Shown piece by piece: positions 31,261-39,835 of a stretch of 64,000 nucleotides of DNA. Numbering within the stretch: the first letter of the stretch is position 1; the number at the start of each line of letters is the position of its first letter. The notes beneath the pieces were generated by a model that saw nothing but the letters and a program-made list of their open reading frames with translations, did not search any database and had not been told where the DNA came from. The stretch spans positions 85,214 through 149,213 of the forward strand of contig JAILHK010000005.1 of the NCBI GenBank assembly GCA_024695815.1. The letters run 5' to 3'. The DNA comes from Prevotella sp. Lineage in GTDB: Bacteria > Bacteroidota > Bacteroidia > Bacteroidales > Bacteroidaceae. Position numbers and translations under genes: made by a program.

Positions 31261-33119
31261 TGAGAGCACTTGAACTATTGGCCCCTGCTAAGAATTTGGA
31301 ATACGGAAAAGCCGCCATTGATCATGGCGCAGATGCCGTTTATATTGGAGCTAGCCGTTTTGGTGCACGTGTGGCTGCTGGTAATAGTGTGGAAGACATT
31401 GCTGAGCTTTGTCGATATGCACACTTGTTTGGCGCCAAGGTTTATGTAACAGTTAATACAATTGTTTACGATGAAGAAATCGAAGATACCCGTCATTTGC
31501 TGCATGATCTTGAGCTGGCGTGTGTAGATGCTATTTTAGTTCAGGATATGGCTGTGCTTCAGATGATGCACGATGATGCAATTAAAGTGGCAGTACATGC
31601 CTCTACACAGACAGATAATCGTACTTTAGAAAAAGTACGTTGGCTTAGCAAATTAGGTTTTCAGCGTGTTGTGTTGGCACGTGAGTCGTCGCTTCGTGAT
31701 ATTGAGAATATCCATCAAGCATTGCCTGACACAGAACTCGAAGTATTTGTACATGGAGCCTTGTGTGTAAGTTACTCCGGTCTTTGCTATGCATCGCAGT
31801 ATTGCTTTGATCGTAGTGCCAATCGTGGAGCGTGTGCACAGTTTTGCCGAATGAAGTTCGATTTGGTCGATGCCAATGGAGTGGAGTGGGAGCATCAGCG
31901 CCATCTGTTATCATTGAAAGATATGAATCAGTTGTCTAATCTTGAGGCCTTGGCTGCTGCAGGTGCAACATCGTTCAAAATAGAAGGTCGTTTGAAAGAC
32001 CTGTCGTATGTCAAAAATGTTACTGCTGCCTATAGTGAGGCGCTCAATCAATTGGTTGTGCATCATCCGGATTGTTATCAGCGCGCTTCTAAGGGTCGCA
32101 GTACCTATACCTTTCGGCCTGATCTGAACCGCACGTTTAATCGTGGTTATACAACATATTTCCTTGGTGACAAGCGCCAAGTCGTATGGTCTCCTAATAC
32201 GCCTAAGGCATTAGGCGAATATGTGGGGAAGGTAAAGGAACTGCGTGGCAATTCGTTTAATGTTGCCAGTGTTGCTGCCTTTGCCAATGGTGATGGACTT
32301 TGTTTTCTCAATGAGCATCGCGAGTTGGAAGGTTTTCGTGTAAATCGTGCTGATGGTAACCGTTTATATCCGCTAAAGATGCCACATGGTTTAAAACCGG
32401 GCATTGGCCTCTATCGTAGTAACGATCAGCAGATGGAACGTCTTTTGTCAAAGCCCAGTGCTGAACGCAAAATACCAGTGATAATGTCATTACAGGCTTG
32501 TGATTGTGGTTTCTCTTTGTCAATGAACGAAGTTGTTTCTTCTAAGGAAAACAGTAGTCTTTTTGCTAAGGATGGAGTGGTGGCTACTATTGAAACCGAA
32601 CACCAAGTGGCACAAAAACCACAGCGTGAGAATATCGTCCGACAATTGGTAAAGTTGGGTGGTACACCCTATGAGTGTGTTGAGGTTCGTTTGTCTGATG
32701 AGTTCAAATATTTTATTCCAAGTAGCTTATTAGCGGATTTGCGCCGTCAGGTTGTGGCATTACTGCAGCAACGTAGTGAAAACAAAGCGAACGCAACCGC
32801 TTTGCTGAAGTTGCCCTTGCTGACACCGCCATCTTATGAACATAGTTATTTCTATAATGTGTCAAACGGCATCTCTCGTTCTTTCTACGAACAGCGGGGC
32901 CTGAAGGCGGAGCCAGCTTTCGAGGTCCATCAGCCAACTAATGCTATGTTGATGCAATGTCGTCATTGTATTCGTTTCTCAATGGGCTATTGTGTCAAAC
33001 ACGGAGGAAAGCGTCCTGAGTGGCGCGAACCCCTGCGATTGCGTTTGTCTGATGGTCGTAAGTTTCTATTGGAGTTTGATTGCAAACAATGTCAAATGAA
33101 TGTTTATGCCGATGCGTAA
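31260..33119 (+). CDS. U32 family protein, RlhA-like (23S rRNA hydroxylation)
   Basis: A 619-residue protein with the U32 signature VFVHGALCVSYSGLCYASQ (about 162-180) and the cluster CFDRSANRGACAQFC, which supplies the iron-sulfur-type cysteines. The length and the additional middle domain match RlhA/YdcP, which hydroxylates C2501 of 23S rRNA, rather than the shorter TrhP-type tRNA enzymes. The C-terminus has a further four-Cys set (CRHC, a distant C, and CKQC). The historical name 'peptidase U32' is probably misleading. It starts within the metA stop (TAATG) and overlaps the next gene by 8 bp. Confidence 0.88.
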   Translation: MRALELLAPAKNLEYGKAAIDHGADAVYIGASRFGARVAAGNSVEDIAELCRYAHLFGAKVYVTVNTIVYDEEIEDTRHLLHDLELACVDAILVQDMAVLQMMHDDAIKVAVHASTQTDNRTLEKVRWLSKLGFQRVVLARESSLRDIENIHQALPDTELEVFVHGALCVSYSGLCYASQYCFDRSANRGACAQFCRMKFDLVDANGVEWEHQRHLLSLKDMNQLSNLEALAAAGATSFKIEGRLKDLSYVKNVTAAYSEALNQLVVHHPDCYQRASKGRSTYTFRPDLNRTFNRGYTTYFLGDKRQVVWSPNTPKALGEYVGKVKELRGNSFNVASVAAFANGDGLCFLNEHRELEGFRVNRADGNRLYPLKMPHGLKPGIGLYRSNDQQMERLLSKPSAERKIPVIMSLQACDCGFSLSMNEVVSSKENSSLFAKDGVVATIETEHQVAQKPQRENIVRQLVKLGGTPYECVEVRLSDEFKYFIPSSLLADLRRQVVALLQQRSENKANATALLKLPLLTPPSYEHSYFYNVSNGISRSFYEQRGLKAEPAFEVHQPTNAMLMQCRHCIRFSMGYCVKHGGKRPEWREPLRLRLSDGRKFLLEFDCKQCQMNVYADA

Positions 33120-34095
33120 AGCTGTTTTTCTTCTTCTTGTATTATCTTTGACGGTTACTAGTTGTTATCGTCAGGAAGTGGAAACCTCTGATGCGTGGGA
33201 GTTGACCGATGATCAGTTGGATTCCATCTCTTTTTATACGACGCATCATTACACACGTAATTACAATTTTTTTGTAAAGGCAGATTCTGTGCAACTTATC
33301 AACCAACAACCTTCTGAGTATCTAAGTGGTATGTTGATAGATTCATTTTCGGTAAAGAGAGGTGATCGTCTGGTTGTAGCTGATATTATGACCATGCCGT
33401 CAGACACTATTGACTCGGTATGGGTACAGGTGGCTCGCGACCAGTTAACCATGGGATGGACACATGAAAGTGAACTGTTGAAGGGAGTAGAGCCCGATAA
33501 CCCGATTTCTCAGTTTATTGATTCTTTCTCCGACACGCATCTGCTCATTTTTATGGCATTTCTTTCTTTGGTGACTGCTATGTTCATCATTCGCCATCTT
33601 TACCGCAAACGTGCCCGTTTAGTGCATTTCAATGACATAGGGTCATTCTATCCCACCGCCTTGGCCCTCTTGGTGGCATCGTCGGCCGTATTCTATAGTA
33701 CCATACAATTGGTAGATCCCGATTCGTGGCGCCATTACTATTATCACCCCACGCTCAATCCCTTTGCTGTTCCCCTTCACCTAGGGCTCTTCTTGGCATC
33801 GGTTTGGGCTATGTTACTCATTGGTTTGGCTGCGCTCGATGATATTCGTAGACATTTGTCCACCTCTGAGGCTTTTTTCTATTGTCTTGGATTGGCAGGT
33901 GTTTGTGCTATTGACTATGTTGTGTTCAGCATATCTACCTTATATTATATAGGATATCCTTTGTTATTAGCATATTATGTCTATGCAATAAAGTGCTATG
34001 TTCACACTAGTAGGGCAAAGTATTTTTGCGGTCGCTGTGGTGCAGGACTGCAGGAAAAAGGCGTTTGTCCGTATTGTGGCGCTTTAAATACCTGA
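33112..34095 (+). CDS. Polytopic lipoprotein with C-terminal zinc ribbon
   Basis: Family not recognised. Starting at ATG 33112 (alternatives in frame at 33100 and 33106), the 327-residue product has a lipoprotein signal, MRKAVFLLLV with lipobox TVTSC and Cys18. An extracytoplasmic domain of about 125 residues follows, then about five hydrophobic helices (the first near HLLIFMAFLSLVTAMFI, the last near YIGYPLLLAYYVYAI). The end is a zinc ribbon, FCGRCGAGLQEKGVCPYCG. Start 33112 gives the normal signal length and an 8-bp overlap with the U32 gene. The terminal ribbon resembles those of the kinase operon upstream, so this may be its membrane partner (inference). Confidence 0.72.
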   Translation: MRKAVFLLLVLSLTVTSCYRQEVETSDAWELTDDQLDSISFYTTHHYTRNYNFFVKADSVQLINQQPSEYLSGMLIDSFSVKRGDRLVVADIMTMPSDTIDSVWVQVARDQLTMGWTHESELLKGVEPDNPISQFIDSFSDTHLLIFMAFLSLVTAMFIIRHLYRKRARLVHFNDIGSFYPTALALLVASSAVFYSTIQLVDPDSWRHYYYHPTLNPFAVPLHLGLFLASVWAMLLIGLAALDDIRRHLSTSEAFFYCLGLAGVCAIDYVVFSISTLYYIGYPLLLAYYVYAIKCYVHTSRAKYFCGRCGAGLQEKGVCPYCGALNT

Positions 34096-34114
34096 AAAAT
34101 CCATATAAATAGGG

Positions 34115-34146
34115 ATTGTCATATAGAAGAAAACGAACTACCTTTG
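34115..34146 (+). promoter_or_regulatory. Promoter of the TonB-dependent receptor gene
   Basis: ATTG (34115-34118), 20 bp, TACCTTTG (34139-34146), 39 bp before the chosen start codon. The -7 element matches fully; the -33 element matches three of four bases. Confidence 0.65.
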
Positions 34147-34185
34147 CAGCTGTAAAAATTATACTATTCTATTTTGTTAATAAGC

Positions 34186-36552
34186 ATGATTAGATTGTTT
34201 TTTACAGGACTTGTCCTAATGTCAGTAGTCTCTGTTAAGGGTAACAAAGTGATAACCACCCCAGAAGAAATGAATGACTCTTCGCGTGTCGTTGATCTCG
34301 ACGAGGTGGTTGTCGTGTCTCAACCAAAAGATGCGTTCCGTCTGCGTCTGCAACCTACCCATAGCGTTGTTTTTGGTGAGAAAGAGTTGAAGCACATCAA
34401 CGCTGATGATCTATCTCGTTTGTCAGCCTACGTGCCTTCATTCACCATGCCTGTATATGGCTCGCGTCTAACCTCGTCTGTTTATATGCGTGGTACCGGT
34501 TCTCGTATGAATACGGCTGCTCCTTCTGTGCCCATTTACTATGATAACATTCCTTTAGTTTCTAAGTCAGCCTTCAACACACACTTTTATATGCTAGATC
34601 GTGTCGATGTACTTCATGGACCGCAGGCTACACTCTATGGCATGAACTCAGAGGGCGGACTTGTACGTGTATTCTCTAAGAATCCAATGAACTATCAGGG
34701 AACCGATGTAAATCTTGGCTTGGCCACGGGACTCCAGCGAAGAGCGGAAGTTGGGCACTTCCAGCGTCCTTTTGACAACTTCGCCTATTCGGTATCTATG
34801 TTCTATTATGGTCAGGACGGCTTCTTCTATAATGATTCCTTTCATGAACAAAATGATAAGATTAATGAGGTCGGTGCTCGTTTACGTTTGTTGTGGTACA
34901 CCACTCAGCGCCTGCATTTCGACCTCACCGCCGACTATCAGTTCTCAGATCAGAACGGCTTCCCTTATGGTAAGTATGTCGATGGTAAAGTTCGTAATCC
35001 GGCAACATCGACTATGAATACTTATCGTCGTAATATGCTGAACACAGGTCTCACGGTGAGCTATCGTGCTAACACGTTTTTGATAACCTCTACAACGAGC
35101 TATCAGCACCTTTACGACAAGATGAATATGGATAATGATTACACTCCTGCAGAGCTTATCAGCATGTTTCAACGTCAGCGCCAGCATGCATTTACTGAGG
35201 AACTAAGCCTGCATAGCAAGACTGATTGTCGTTGGCAGTGGACCTTTGGCGCTTTTGGAAGCTATCAGAATTTGGATACGGATGCACCAGTGGTCTTTGG
35301 ATCATCAATGAAGAACTCGTTGGCATCTATGCTACAGAACATGCTTCAAGGAATTATGCCTCCCACTGTTCCTCATTCTTTCGCACGTATGGAAATACCA
35401 GCTTTTTATGTTGCAGGCGATTATAAGACACCAAGATACAATGTTGGTGTCTTTCACGAGTCGAATATAAAACTTACAGACCGACTGACCGCAACTCTAG
35501 GTTTGCGTTATGAAAATAGTCGCGTGAAGTTGGATTATGAGGCTGCAGGACGCTTGAATCTCGATTATGACCTTACCGTATTCGGACGTTCAAACACTTA
35601 TAACCAGTGGCTTAACGACACTCTAAAAAGTGCACCTTGTACAAGCTCTATTCAGTGGCTGCCCAAGGTGGGCTTGACCTATGTCATCGATGATAAGGGC
35701 AGTAATATCTATGCTTTGTTTAGTAAAGGTTTTCGCGATGGCGGCTACAATATACAAGGCTTTTCGTCTATCATACAGCCAGAGATGATGCAAAATGGGC
35801 GTAACATTCGTCAAGGTGACTTTAACGTGCCTCACACTAATGCTGACTATGATCTCGTCAACAAAGCAGTAGCCTACGAACCAGAAACCTCCTGGAACTA
35901 TGAGGTTGGGGGCCACCTGAATCTCTTAGACAATAAGTTGCATGCCGATATTACCGGTTACTTCATGCAAGTTAAGAACTTGCAACTAACCAAGATGGAA
36001 GGTGCTTACGGCTTTGGTCGTATGGTGGTCAATGCGGGAAAGAGCCATAATGTTGGTGCAGAGGTTTCACTGCGTGGTAGCGTTGCGGACGATCATCTCT
36101 CATGGGCAGCTTCCTATAGTTACACTCATGCTACTTTTCGCGATTACACCGATCAAGTTAAGTCGACTAATGGAAATGTAATGATGCTTGACTATAAGGG
36201 TAAAAAGGTACCATATATCCCCATGCATATGTTCGCTGCGATGGCCGACTATCGATTCGATATACATCATGATGAGGTATTGAAATCTATTACACTTGGT
36301 GCCAATGTTACTGGTCAAGGTAAGATTTATTGGGACGACGCCAATACTACTTCTCAGAAGTTGTATGCCACTCTGGGAACTCATGTAGCTCTTGATATGG
36401 GATGTGTCAGTGTGAACTTCTGGGGACGCAATATTACAGATACCAACTATCTCACGTTTGTGAGTGACATCAGTCAGGACAATTCTGGTAACTTCTACGG
36501 ACAGCGTGGTTTGCCGTTCCAGTTGGGGGTGGATGTTAGTATGAATTTTTAA
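34186..36552 (+). CDS. TonB-dependent outer-membrane receptor
   Basis: A 788-residue protein with a signal peptide, a TonB box-like stretch (LDEVVVVSQPKD, about 32-43), a plug domain (about 50-165: MRGTGSRMNTAAPS, RVDVLHGPQATLYGMNSEGG) and a 22-strand barrel that ends FQLGVDVSMNF. It lacks the N-terminal carboxypeptidase-like domain of SusC proteins and has no SusD partner, so uptake of a metal chelate or other small ligand is more likely than glycan import. ATG 34186 was chosen over TTG 34174. It has its own promoter. Confidence 0.93.
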   Translation: MIRLFFTGLVLMSVVSVKGNKVITTPEEMNDSSRVVDLDEVVVVSQPKDAFRLRLQPTHSVVFGEKELKHINADDLSRLSAYVPSFTMPVYGSRLTSSVYMRGTGSRMNTAAPSVPIYYDNIPLVSKSAFNTHFYMLDRVDVLHGPQATLYGMNSEGGLVRVFSKNPMNYQGTDVNLGLATGLQRRAEVGHFQRPFDNFAYSVSMFYYGQDGFFYNDSFHEQNDKINEVGARLRLLWYTTQRLHFDLTADYQFSDQNGFPYGKYVDGKVRNPATSTMNTYRRNMLNTGLTVSYRANTFLITSTTSYQHLYDKMNMDNDYTPAELISMFQRQRQHAFTEELSLHSKTDCRWQWTFGAFGSYQNLDTDAPVVFGSSMKNSLASMLQNMLQGIMPPTVPHSFARMEIPAFYVAGDYKTPRYNVGVFHESNIKLTDRLTATLGLRYENSRVKLDYEAAGRLNLDYDLTVFGRSNTYNQWLNDTLKSAPCTSSIQWLPKVGLTYVIDDKGSNIYALFSKGFRDGGYNIQGFSSIIQPEMMQNGRNIRQGDFNVPHTNADYDLVNKAVAYEPETSWNYEVGGHLNLLDNKLHADITGYFMQVKNLQLTKMEGAYGFGRMVVNAGKSHNVGAEVSLRGSVADDHLSWAASYSYTHATFRDYTDQVKSTNGNVMMLDYKGKKVPYIPMHMFAAMADYRFDIHHDEVLKSITLGANVTGQGKIYWDDANTTSQKLYATLGTHVALDMGCVSVNFWGRNITDTNYLTFVSDISQDNSGNFYGQRGLPFQLGVDVSMNF

Positions 36553-36576
36553 GTCGCAAAAAAAGAGACTTTTTAA

Positions 36577-36608
36577 TTTGCATATTCAGATGTAAATGCG
36601 TATTTTTG
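36577..36608 (+). promoter_or_regulatory. Promoter of the Lys/Ala-rich protein gene
   Basis: TTTG (36577-36580), 20 bp, TATTTTTG (36601-36608). The leader to the ATG at 36712 is about 100 bases, long for this genome. A hairpin overlaps the -7 element. Confidence 0.75.
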
Positions 36609-36627
36609 CAAGCAGAAATACGCATTT
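36594..36627. promoter_or_regulatory. 12-bp inverted repeat across the -7 element
   Basis: AAATGCGTATTT (36594-36605) and AAATACGCATTT (36616-36627) are perfect inverted repeats around a 10-base loop. The left arm contains most of the -7 element at 36601, so a bound dimer would block the promoter. It could also act as a weak terminator for the receptor gene that ends at 36552, although only four T follow. Confidence 0.5.
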
Positions 36628-36711
36628 GCTTTTATATAGAATGTAAGTCTGTATATATGGCAAATCATCAAACAGAACAAAAGTAATTATGTAAACTTTA
36701 CTATTAACATT

Positions 36712-37065
36712 ATGAAGAAACTATTTATGTTTATCCTGATAGCTGCGGCATGTAGCGCAGTACAGGCACAAAACGTAGTGACAGTTAAAGATGCATCGAA
36801 TATGACTGCTAAGGAACTTAAACTGGCTGCCAAAGAACAGAAAAAGAAAGAAAATGCCATTAAGGCCGAAGCAAAGGCTAAGACTGCAGTACTGAAAGCA
36901 CAGAAAAAGTATCAGGCAGCGCAAAAAGCGGCAGAAAAGGCTGCAAAGAAAGCAGAACAGGCACAGAAGGCAGCAGAAAAAGCATCTAATAAGGCCGAGA
37001 GTGCACGTAAAGCTTACGAGAAAGCACAAGATAAGCATGCTGATGCTGTCAAGGTTGCAGAATAA
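36712..37065 (+). CDS. Small secreted Lys/Ala/Glu-rich coiled-coil protein
   Basis: A 117-residue protein with a clear signal peptide (MKKLFMFILIAAACSAVQA, cleavage before QN). After a short lead, residues 35-117 are almost entirely Ala, Lys, Glu and Gln in heptad-like order (AQKAAEKAAKKAEQAQKAAE), predicting one long charged helix or coiled coil. Composition is strongly biased, so homology cannot be judged. It may be a periplasmic spacer or histone-like/envelope protein. It has its own promoter with a long leader. Confidence 0.75.
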   Translation: MKKLFMFILIAAACSAVQAQNVVTVKDASNMTAKELKLAAKEQKKKENAIKAEAKAKTAVLKAQKKYQAAQKAAEKAAKKAEQAQKAAEKASNKAESARKAYEKAQDKHADAVKVAE

Positions 37066-37093
37066 CACCTGAATATACCTTTTGTAGAGTATC

Positions 37094-38002
37094 ATGAAAT
37101 ATGCAGTCATAGGAACAGGGGCCATTGGTGGTTACTATGGCGCCAAATTGGCATATAGTGGACAGGACGTTCACTTTTTGTTACATAGTGACTATCAGTT
37201 CGTTCAGGACCACGGTTTACATGTGCATTCTTGCGATGGATCATTTCATCTGCCTTCTGTTAATGTGTATCAGCGTACGACAGATATGCCCCATGTGGAT
37301 GTGGTTGTTGTAGGACTTAAAACAACCAACAACCATTTATTAGCTGAGCTGTTGCCACCCTTGCTTCATGAAAAAACTGTTGTCGTTCTTATCCAGAATG
37401 GAGTCGGAGTTGAACAAGATGTGGAGCAAACCTTTCCAGGCATACAACTAGTTGCGGGATTGGCCTTTATTTGCTCTGCAAAGACTGAGCCGGGAGTGGT
37501 CAATCATCAGTGCTATGGACAGATTAATTTTGGCAACTATTCATGTCGTGATGAACACGTGTTTAATAACTTGGTTGAAGAGTTTAGGTCGGCAGGTATC
37601 AACACTGGGGTGGTGGACTATGCTGAAGCGCGTTGGCGCAAAGCTGTATGGAACATGCCGTTCAATGGTATGACAGTTGCACTTAATACGCAGACCGACT
37701 GTTTGTTGAAGTGCACTTATACACGTTCACTTATTCGCGATATGATGATGGAGGTTATTGGTGTACCTAAAGCTCTAGGAATCAATACTATCGGCGAGGA
37801 CTTCGTTGATAAGATGATACAGATGACAGACAATATGACGCCTTATTCGCCATCTATGAAGCTTGACTTTGATTTCCAACGTCCTATGGAGATTCAGTAT
37901 CTTTATACACGCCCCATCGAAATTGCTCATGAGGCTGGTATCCGATTGCCAAAGTTGGAAATGCTCGAGGCAGAACTCCGATTTATAGACTTAAAACGAT
38001 AA
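37094..38002 (+). CDS. panE: 2-dehydropantoate 2-reductase family protein
   Basis: Reduces ketopantoate to pantoate with NADPH in the coenzyme A pathway. It has 302 residues, the standard length. The Rossmann motif GTGAIGGYYG is at residues 7-16, the catalytic lysine in RWRKAVWNMPFN (about 183), and the C-terminal helical domain contains YSPSMKLDFDFQRPMEI with the substrate-binding Ser/Asp/Glu. A coenzyme A gene, coaBC, lies 2.7 kb downstream. Paralogues in this family can reduce other 2-oxoacids, so the exact substrate is likely but not proven. Confidence 0.87.
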   Translation: MKYAVIGTGAIGGYYGAKLAYSGQDVHFLLHSDYQFVQDHGLHVHSCDGSFHLPSVNVYQRTTDMPHVDVVVVGLKTTNNHLLAELLPPLLHEKTVVVLIQNGVGVEQDVEQTFPGIQLVAGLAFICSAKTEPGVVNHQCYGQINFGNYSCRDEHVFNNLVEEFRSAGINTGVVDYAEARWRKAVWNMPFNGMTVALNTQTDCLLKCTYTRSLIRDMMMEVIGVPKALGINTIGEDFVDKMIQMTDNMTPYSPSMKLDFDFQRPMEIQYLYTRPIEIAHEAGIRLPKLEMLEAELRFIDLKR

Positions 38003-38042
38003 AGAAGGATTTTTCTAATCCTCCCTCGTTTGTTGTTTATCA

Positions 38043-38086
38043 AAAAAGGAAGATGTGTCATATATAATAGACACATCTTCTTTGTT
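38043..38086. terminator. Bidirectional terminator between panE and the DUF3127 gene
   Basis: A perfect 11-bp stem, GAAGATGTGTC (38049-38059) with GACACATCTTC (38070-38080), has a 10-base loop. T-rich sequence follows on the plus strand and a run of A precedes it, so both convergent genes can end here. Confidence 0.88.
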
Positions 38087-38114
38087 GTTATCGTATATAA
38101 AATCAGTGTTTTAA

Positions 38115-38516
38115 TTAGAAGGGCAGGTCGTCAGCAGTACCTTCGCCTGCGGGCTCCTGAGCAGGAGGGAAAGGTGCATTAGCTGCAGATTCAGCGGGTG
38201 CAGCTTGTGGAGCAAATGGGGTAGCTGCAGGTACCTGACCAGCAGACTCACGTACGATGTTGTATGCACGTATATCGTTGTACCAACGACCGTTGTATTC
38301 ACGTGCATCAATATCAAACTGTACAGTAATCTCTTCGCCAGCTTGGATGTTAAACTGCTTGATGCGATCTTCACCAAAGACGTTGAACATCATCTTGCGA
38401 GGATATTGTCCAGGAACTTCAATTACATACTCTTGTGTCATCCATGAGTTGCCTGTACGGTTTGATACGCCGCCTCTTGCCTCCATGATGGCAATCACTT
38501 TTCCTCTTAAATCCAT
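38115..38516 (-). CDS. DUF3127 OB-fold protein with SSB-like acidic tail
   Basis: A 133-residue protein. Residues 1-90 match the DUF3127 pattern (MDLRGKVIAIMEARGGVS, QYPRKMMFNVFGEDRI, FDIDAREYNGRWYNDIRAY), which resembles an OB fold like that of single-strand DNA-binding protein. A Pro/Ala-rich linker of about 35 residues leads to GTADDLPF, close to the DDIPF tip by which SSB recruits repair proteins. It is not a canonical SSB but may bind single-stranded DNA and partner proteins. It is divergent from dnaN. Confidence 0.85.
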   Translation of the reverse strand: MDLRGKVIAIMEARGGVSNRTGNSWMTQEYVIEVPGQYPRKMMFNVFGEDRIKQFNIQAGEEITVQFDIDAREYNGRWYNDIRAYNIVRESAGQVPAATPFAPQAAPAESAANAPFPPAQEPAGEGTADDLPF

Positions 38517-38559
38517 TTTCTATTATTGATTATTTTATTGGTTTATAATTTTATTTGCT

Positions 38560-38585
38560 AATTTCGTGAATTCGCATGCGAAATT
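38560..38585. promoter_or_regulatory. Symmetric element between the DUF3127 gene and dnaN
   Basis: TTCGCATGCGAA (38571-38582) is a perfect 12-bp palindrome. AATTTCG (38560-38566) and CGAAATT (38579-38585) form a second, wider inverted pair. The site lies 44 bp upstream of the dnaN -33 element and 54 bp from the DUF3127 start, so it could be an operator shared by the two genes. Confidence 0.4.
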
Positions 38586-38625
38586 ACTAAAAAAGATTGA
38601 AAACAAACAATTTATTTGCAATTAT

Positions 38626-38657
38626 TTTGCTGCTGACTAACTTTTTTTGTATTTTTG
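38626..38657 (+). promoter_or_regulatory. Promoter of the dnaN operon
   Basis: TTTG (38626-38629), 20 bp, TATTTTTG (38650-38657), 40 bp before the dnaN ATG. Confidence 0.8.
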
Positions 38658-38697
38658 TAGTCCGAAACTGTAAACATCAAACATTATTATTTATAGT

Positions 38698-39822
38698 ATG
38701 AGATTTACCATATCAAGTACAGCATTGAGCAGCCGACTGGTAGCTCTTTCAAGAGTAATCAATAGTAAAAACTCTTTGCCTATTCTGGGCGATTTTCTTT
38801 TCGAGATTATTGATGGAAAACTGAACCTTACGGCATCAGATAGCGAGGTGATGATGATGACATCGCTCGATTTGGTAGATACCGATGGCGACGGACGATT
38901 TTGTGTTGGCAATCACGATTTGCTTGAAGCCGTCAAAGGTATCTCTGAGCAGCCGATTACTTTTGATGTAAATCAGACAGAGAAACTGGCAAAGATTACC
39001 TATCAGAACGGTATGTTCTCTTTACCCGTTGAGAATGCCGACGAGTTCCCTCAGGCACAGCAGGTAAGCGACAGTGCTACCACTATCAACATCCCCACAT
39101 CCTTGTTGGCCGAAAATATCAATCGTTCTATCTTTGCTACAGCACAAGACGAGCTGCGTCCTGTGATGAACGGTATTTACTTCGACCTAACACCTGATTG
39201 TCTGGCGGTAGTAGCAAGCGATGGTCACAAGCTGGTACGCAATAAGATAATGACTATCAGCAGCGATCAGCCTGCTGCATTCATTCTGCCAAAGAAGCCC
39301 GCTTCACTTTTGAAGAGTGTGCTTGGCAAACAGGGTGGTGATGTGGTTATCCGCTTCGACGAGCGCAATGCCGAGATTAACTTTGAAGAAGGCGTCATTT
39401 TGTGTCGTCTCATCGAAGGTCGCTATCCCAATTATAACTCTGTTATCCCTCAGAGAAATCCAAATCAGCTCACTGTAGATCGTCTAGGGCTGTTGGCAGC
39501 TCTGCGTCGCGTACAACCTTTTTCAAATGACTCAAGCAATCTTATTCGTTTCCACGTGGAGAGTGGTGTGCTACAGCTTGATGCAGAGGATTATGATTTC
39601 TCGAAGACAGCTACTGAGAAGATGTCATGCGACTACAACGGTATGCCTATGAGTATTGGTTTCAAGGGATCTTCGTTCATTGAGATTCTAAACAACTTTG
39701 ACTGCGAGCAAGTTATTATTCAGTTGGCAGATCCCAGCCGCGCTGGTTTGGTTATTCCTTCTGAGCAGCCCGAGAATCAGGATGTCCTGATGCTCATGAT
39801 GCCGATGTTAATTAACGATTAA
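38698..39822 (+). CDS. dnaN: DNA polymerase III sliding clamp, beta subunit
   Basis: Forms the dimeric ring that holds the replicative polymerase on DNA. It has 374 residues in three clamp domains, beginning MRFTISSTALSSRLVALSRVI. Typical stretches are LPILGDFLFEI, NGIYFDLTPDCLAVVASDGHKLV (split around residue 170) and VILCRLIEGRYPNY; the last residues (DVLMLMMPMLIND) follow the usual xxMPMRL end in relaxed form. It is the first gene of a run with a DnaQ-type exonuclease and coaBC, an arrangement widespread in Bacteroidota. Confidence 0.97.
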   Translation: MRFTISSTALSSRLVALSRVINSKNSLPILGDFLFEIIDGKLNLTASDSEVMMMTSLDLVDTDGDGRFCVGNHDLLEAVKGISEQPITFDVNQTEKLAKITYQNGMFSLPVENADEFPQAQQVSDSATTINIPTSLLAENINRSIFATAQDELRPVMNGIYFDLTPDCLAVVASDGHKLVRNKIMTISSDQPAAFILPKKPASLLKSVLGKQGGDVVIRFDERNAEINFEEGVILCRLIEGRYPNYNSVIPQRNPNQLTVDRLGLLAALRRVQPFSNDSSNLIRFHVESGVLQLDAEDYDFSKTATEKMSCDYNGMPMSIGFKGSSFIEILNNFDCEQVIIQLADPSRAGLVIPSEQPENQDVLMLMMPMLIND

Positions 39823-39835
39823 AATTGATTTCTTT

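Noticed and set aside
31260..33119. Collagenase/peptidase function for the U32 protein
   Set aside because: Domain layout matches RNA-modifying RlhA; no protease active site is visible.
34186..36552. SusC-type glycan importer
   Set aside because: No N-terminal carboxypeptidase-like domain and no SusD gene beside it.
36721..37125. Minus-strand 134-codon hydrophobic frame
   Set aside because: It is the mirror of the Lys/Ala-rich gene, whose signal peptide and promoter are clear; Phe/Leu/Cys richness is the antisense reading of AAG/GCA codons.
38115..38516. Canonical single-strand DNA-binding protein (ssb)
   Set aside because: The core fits DUF3127 better than the SSB family; only the acidic tail is SSB-like.
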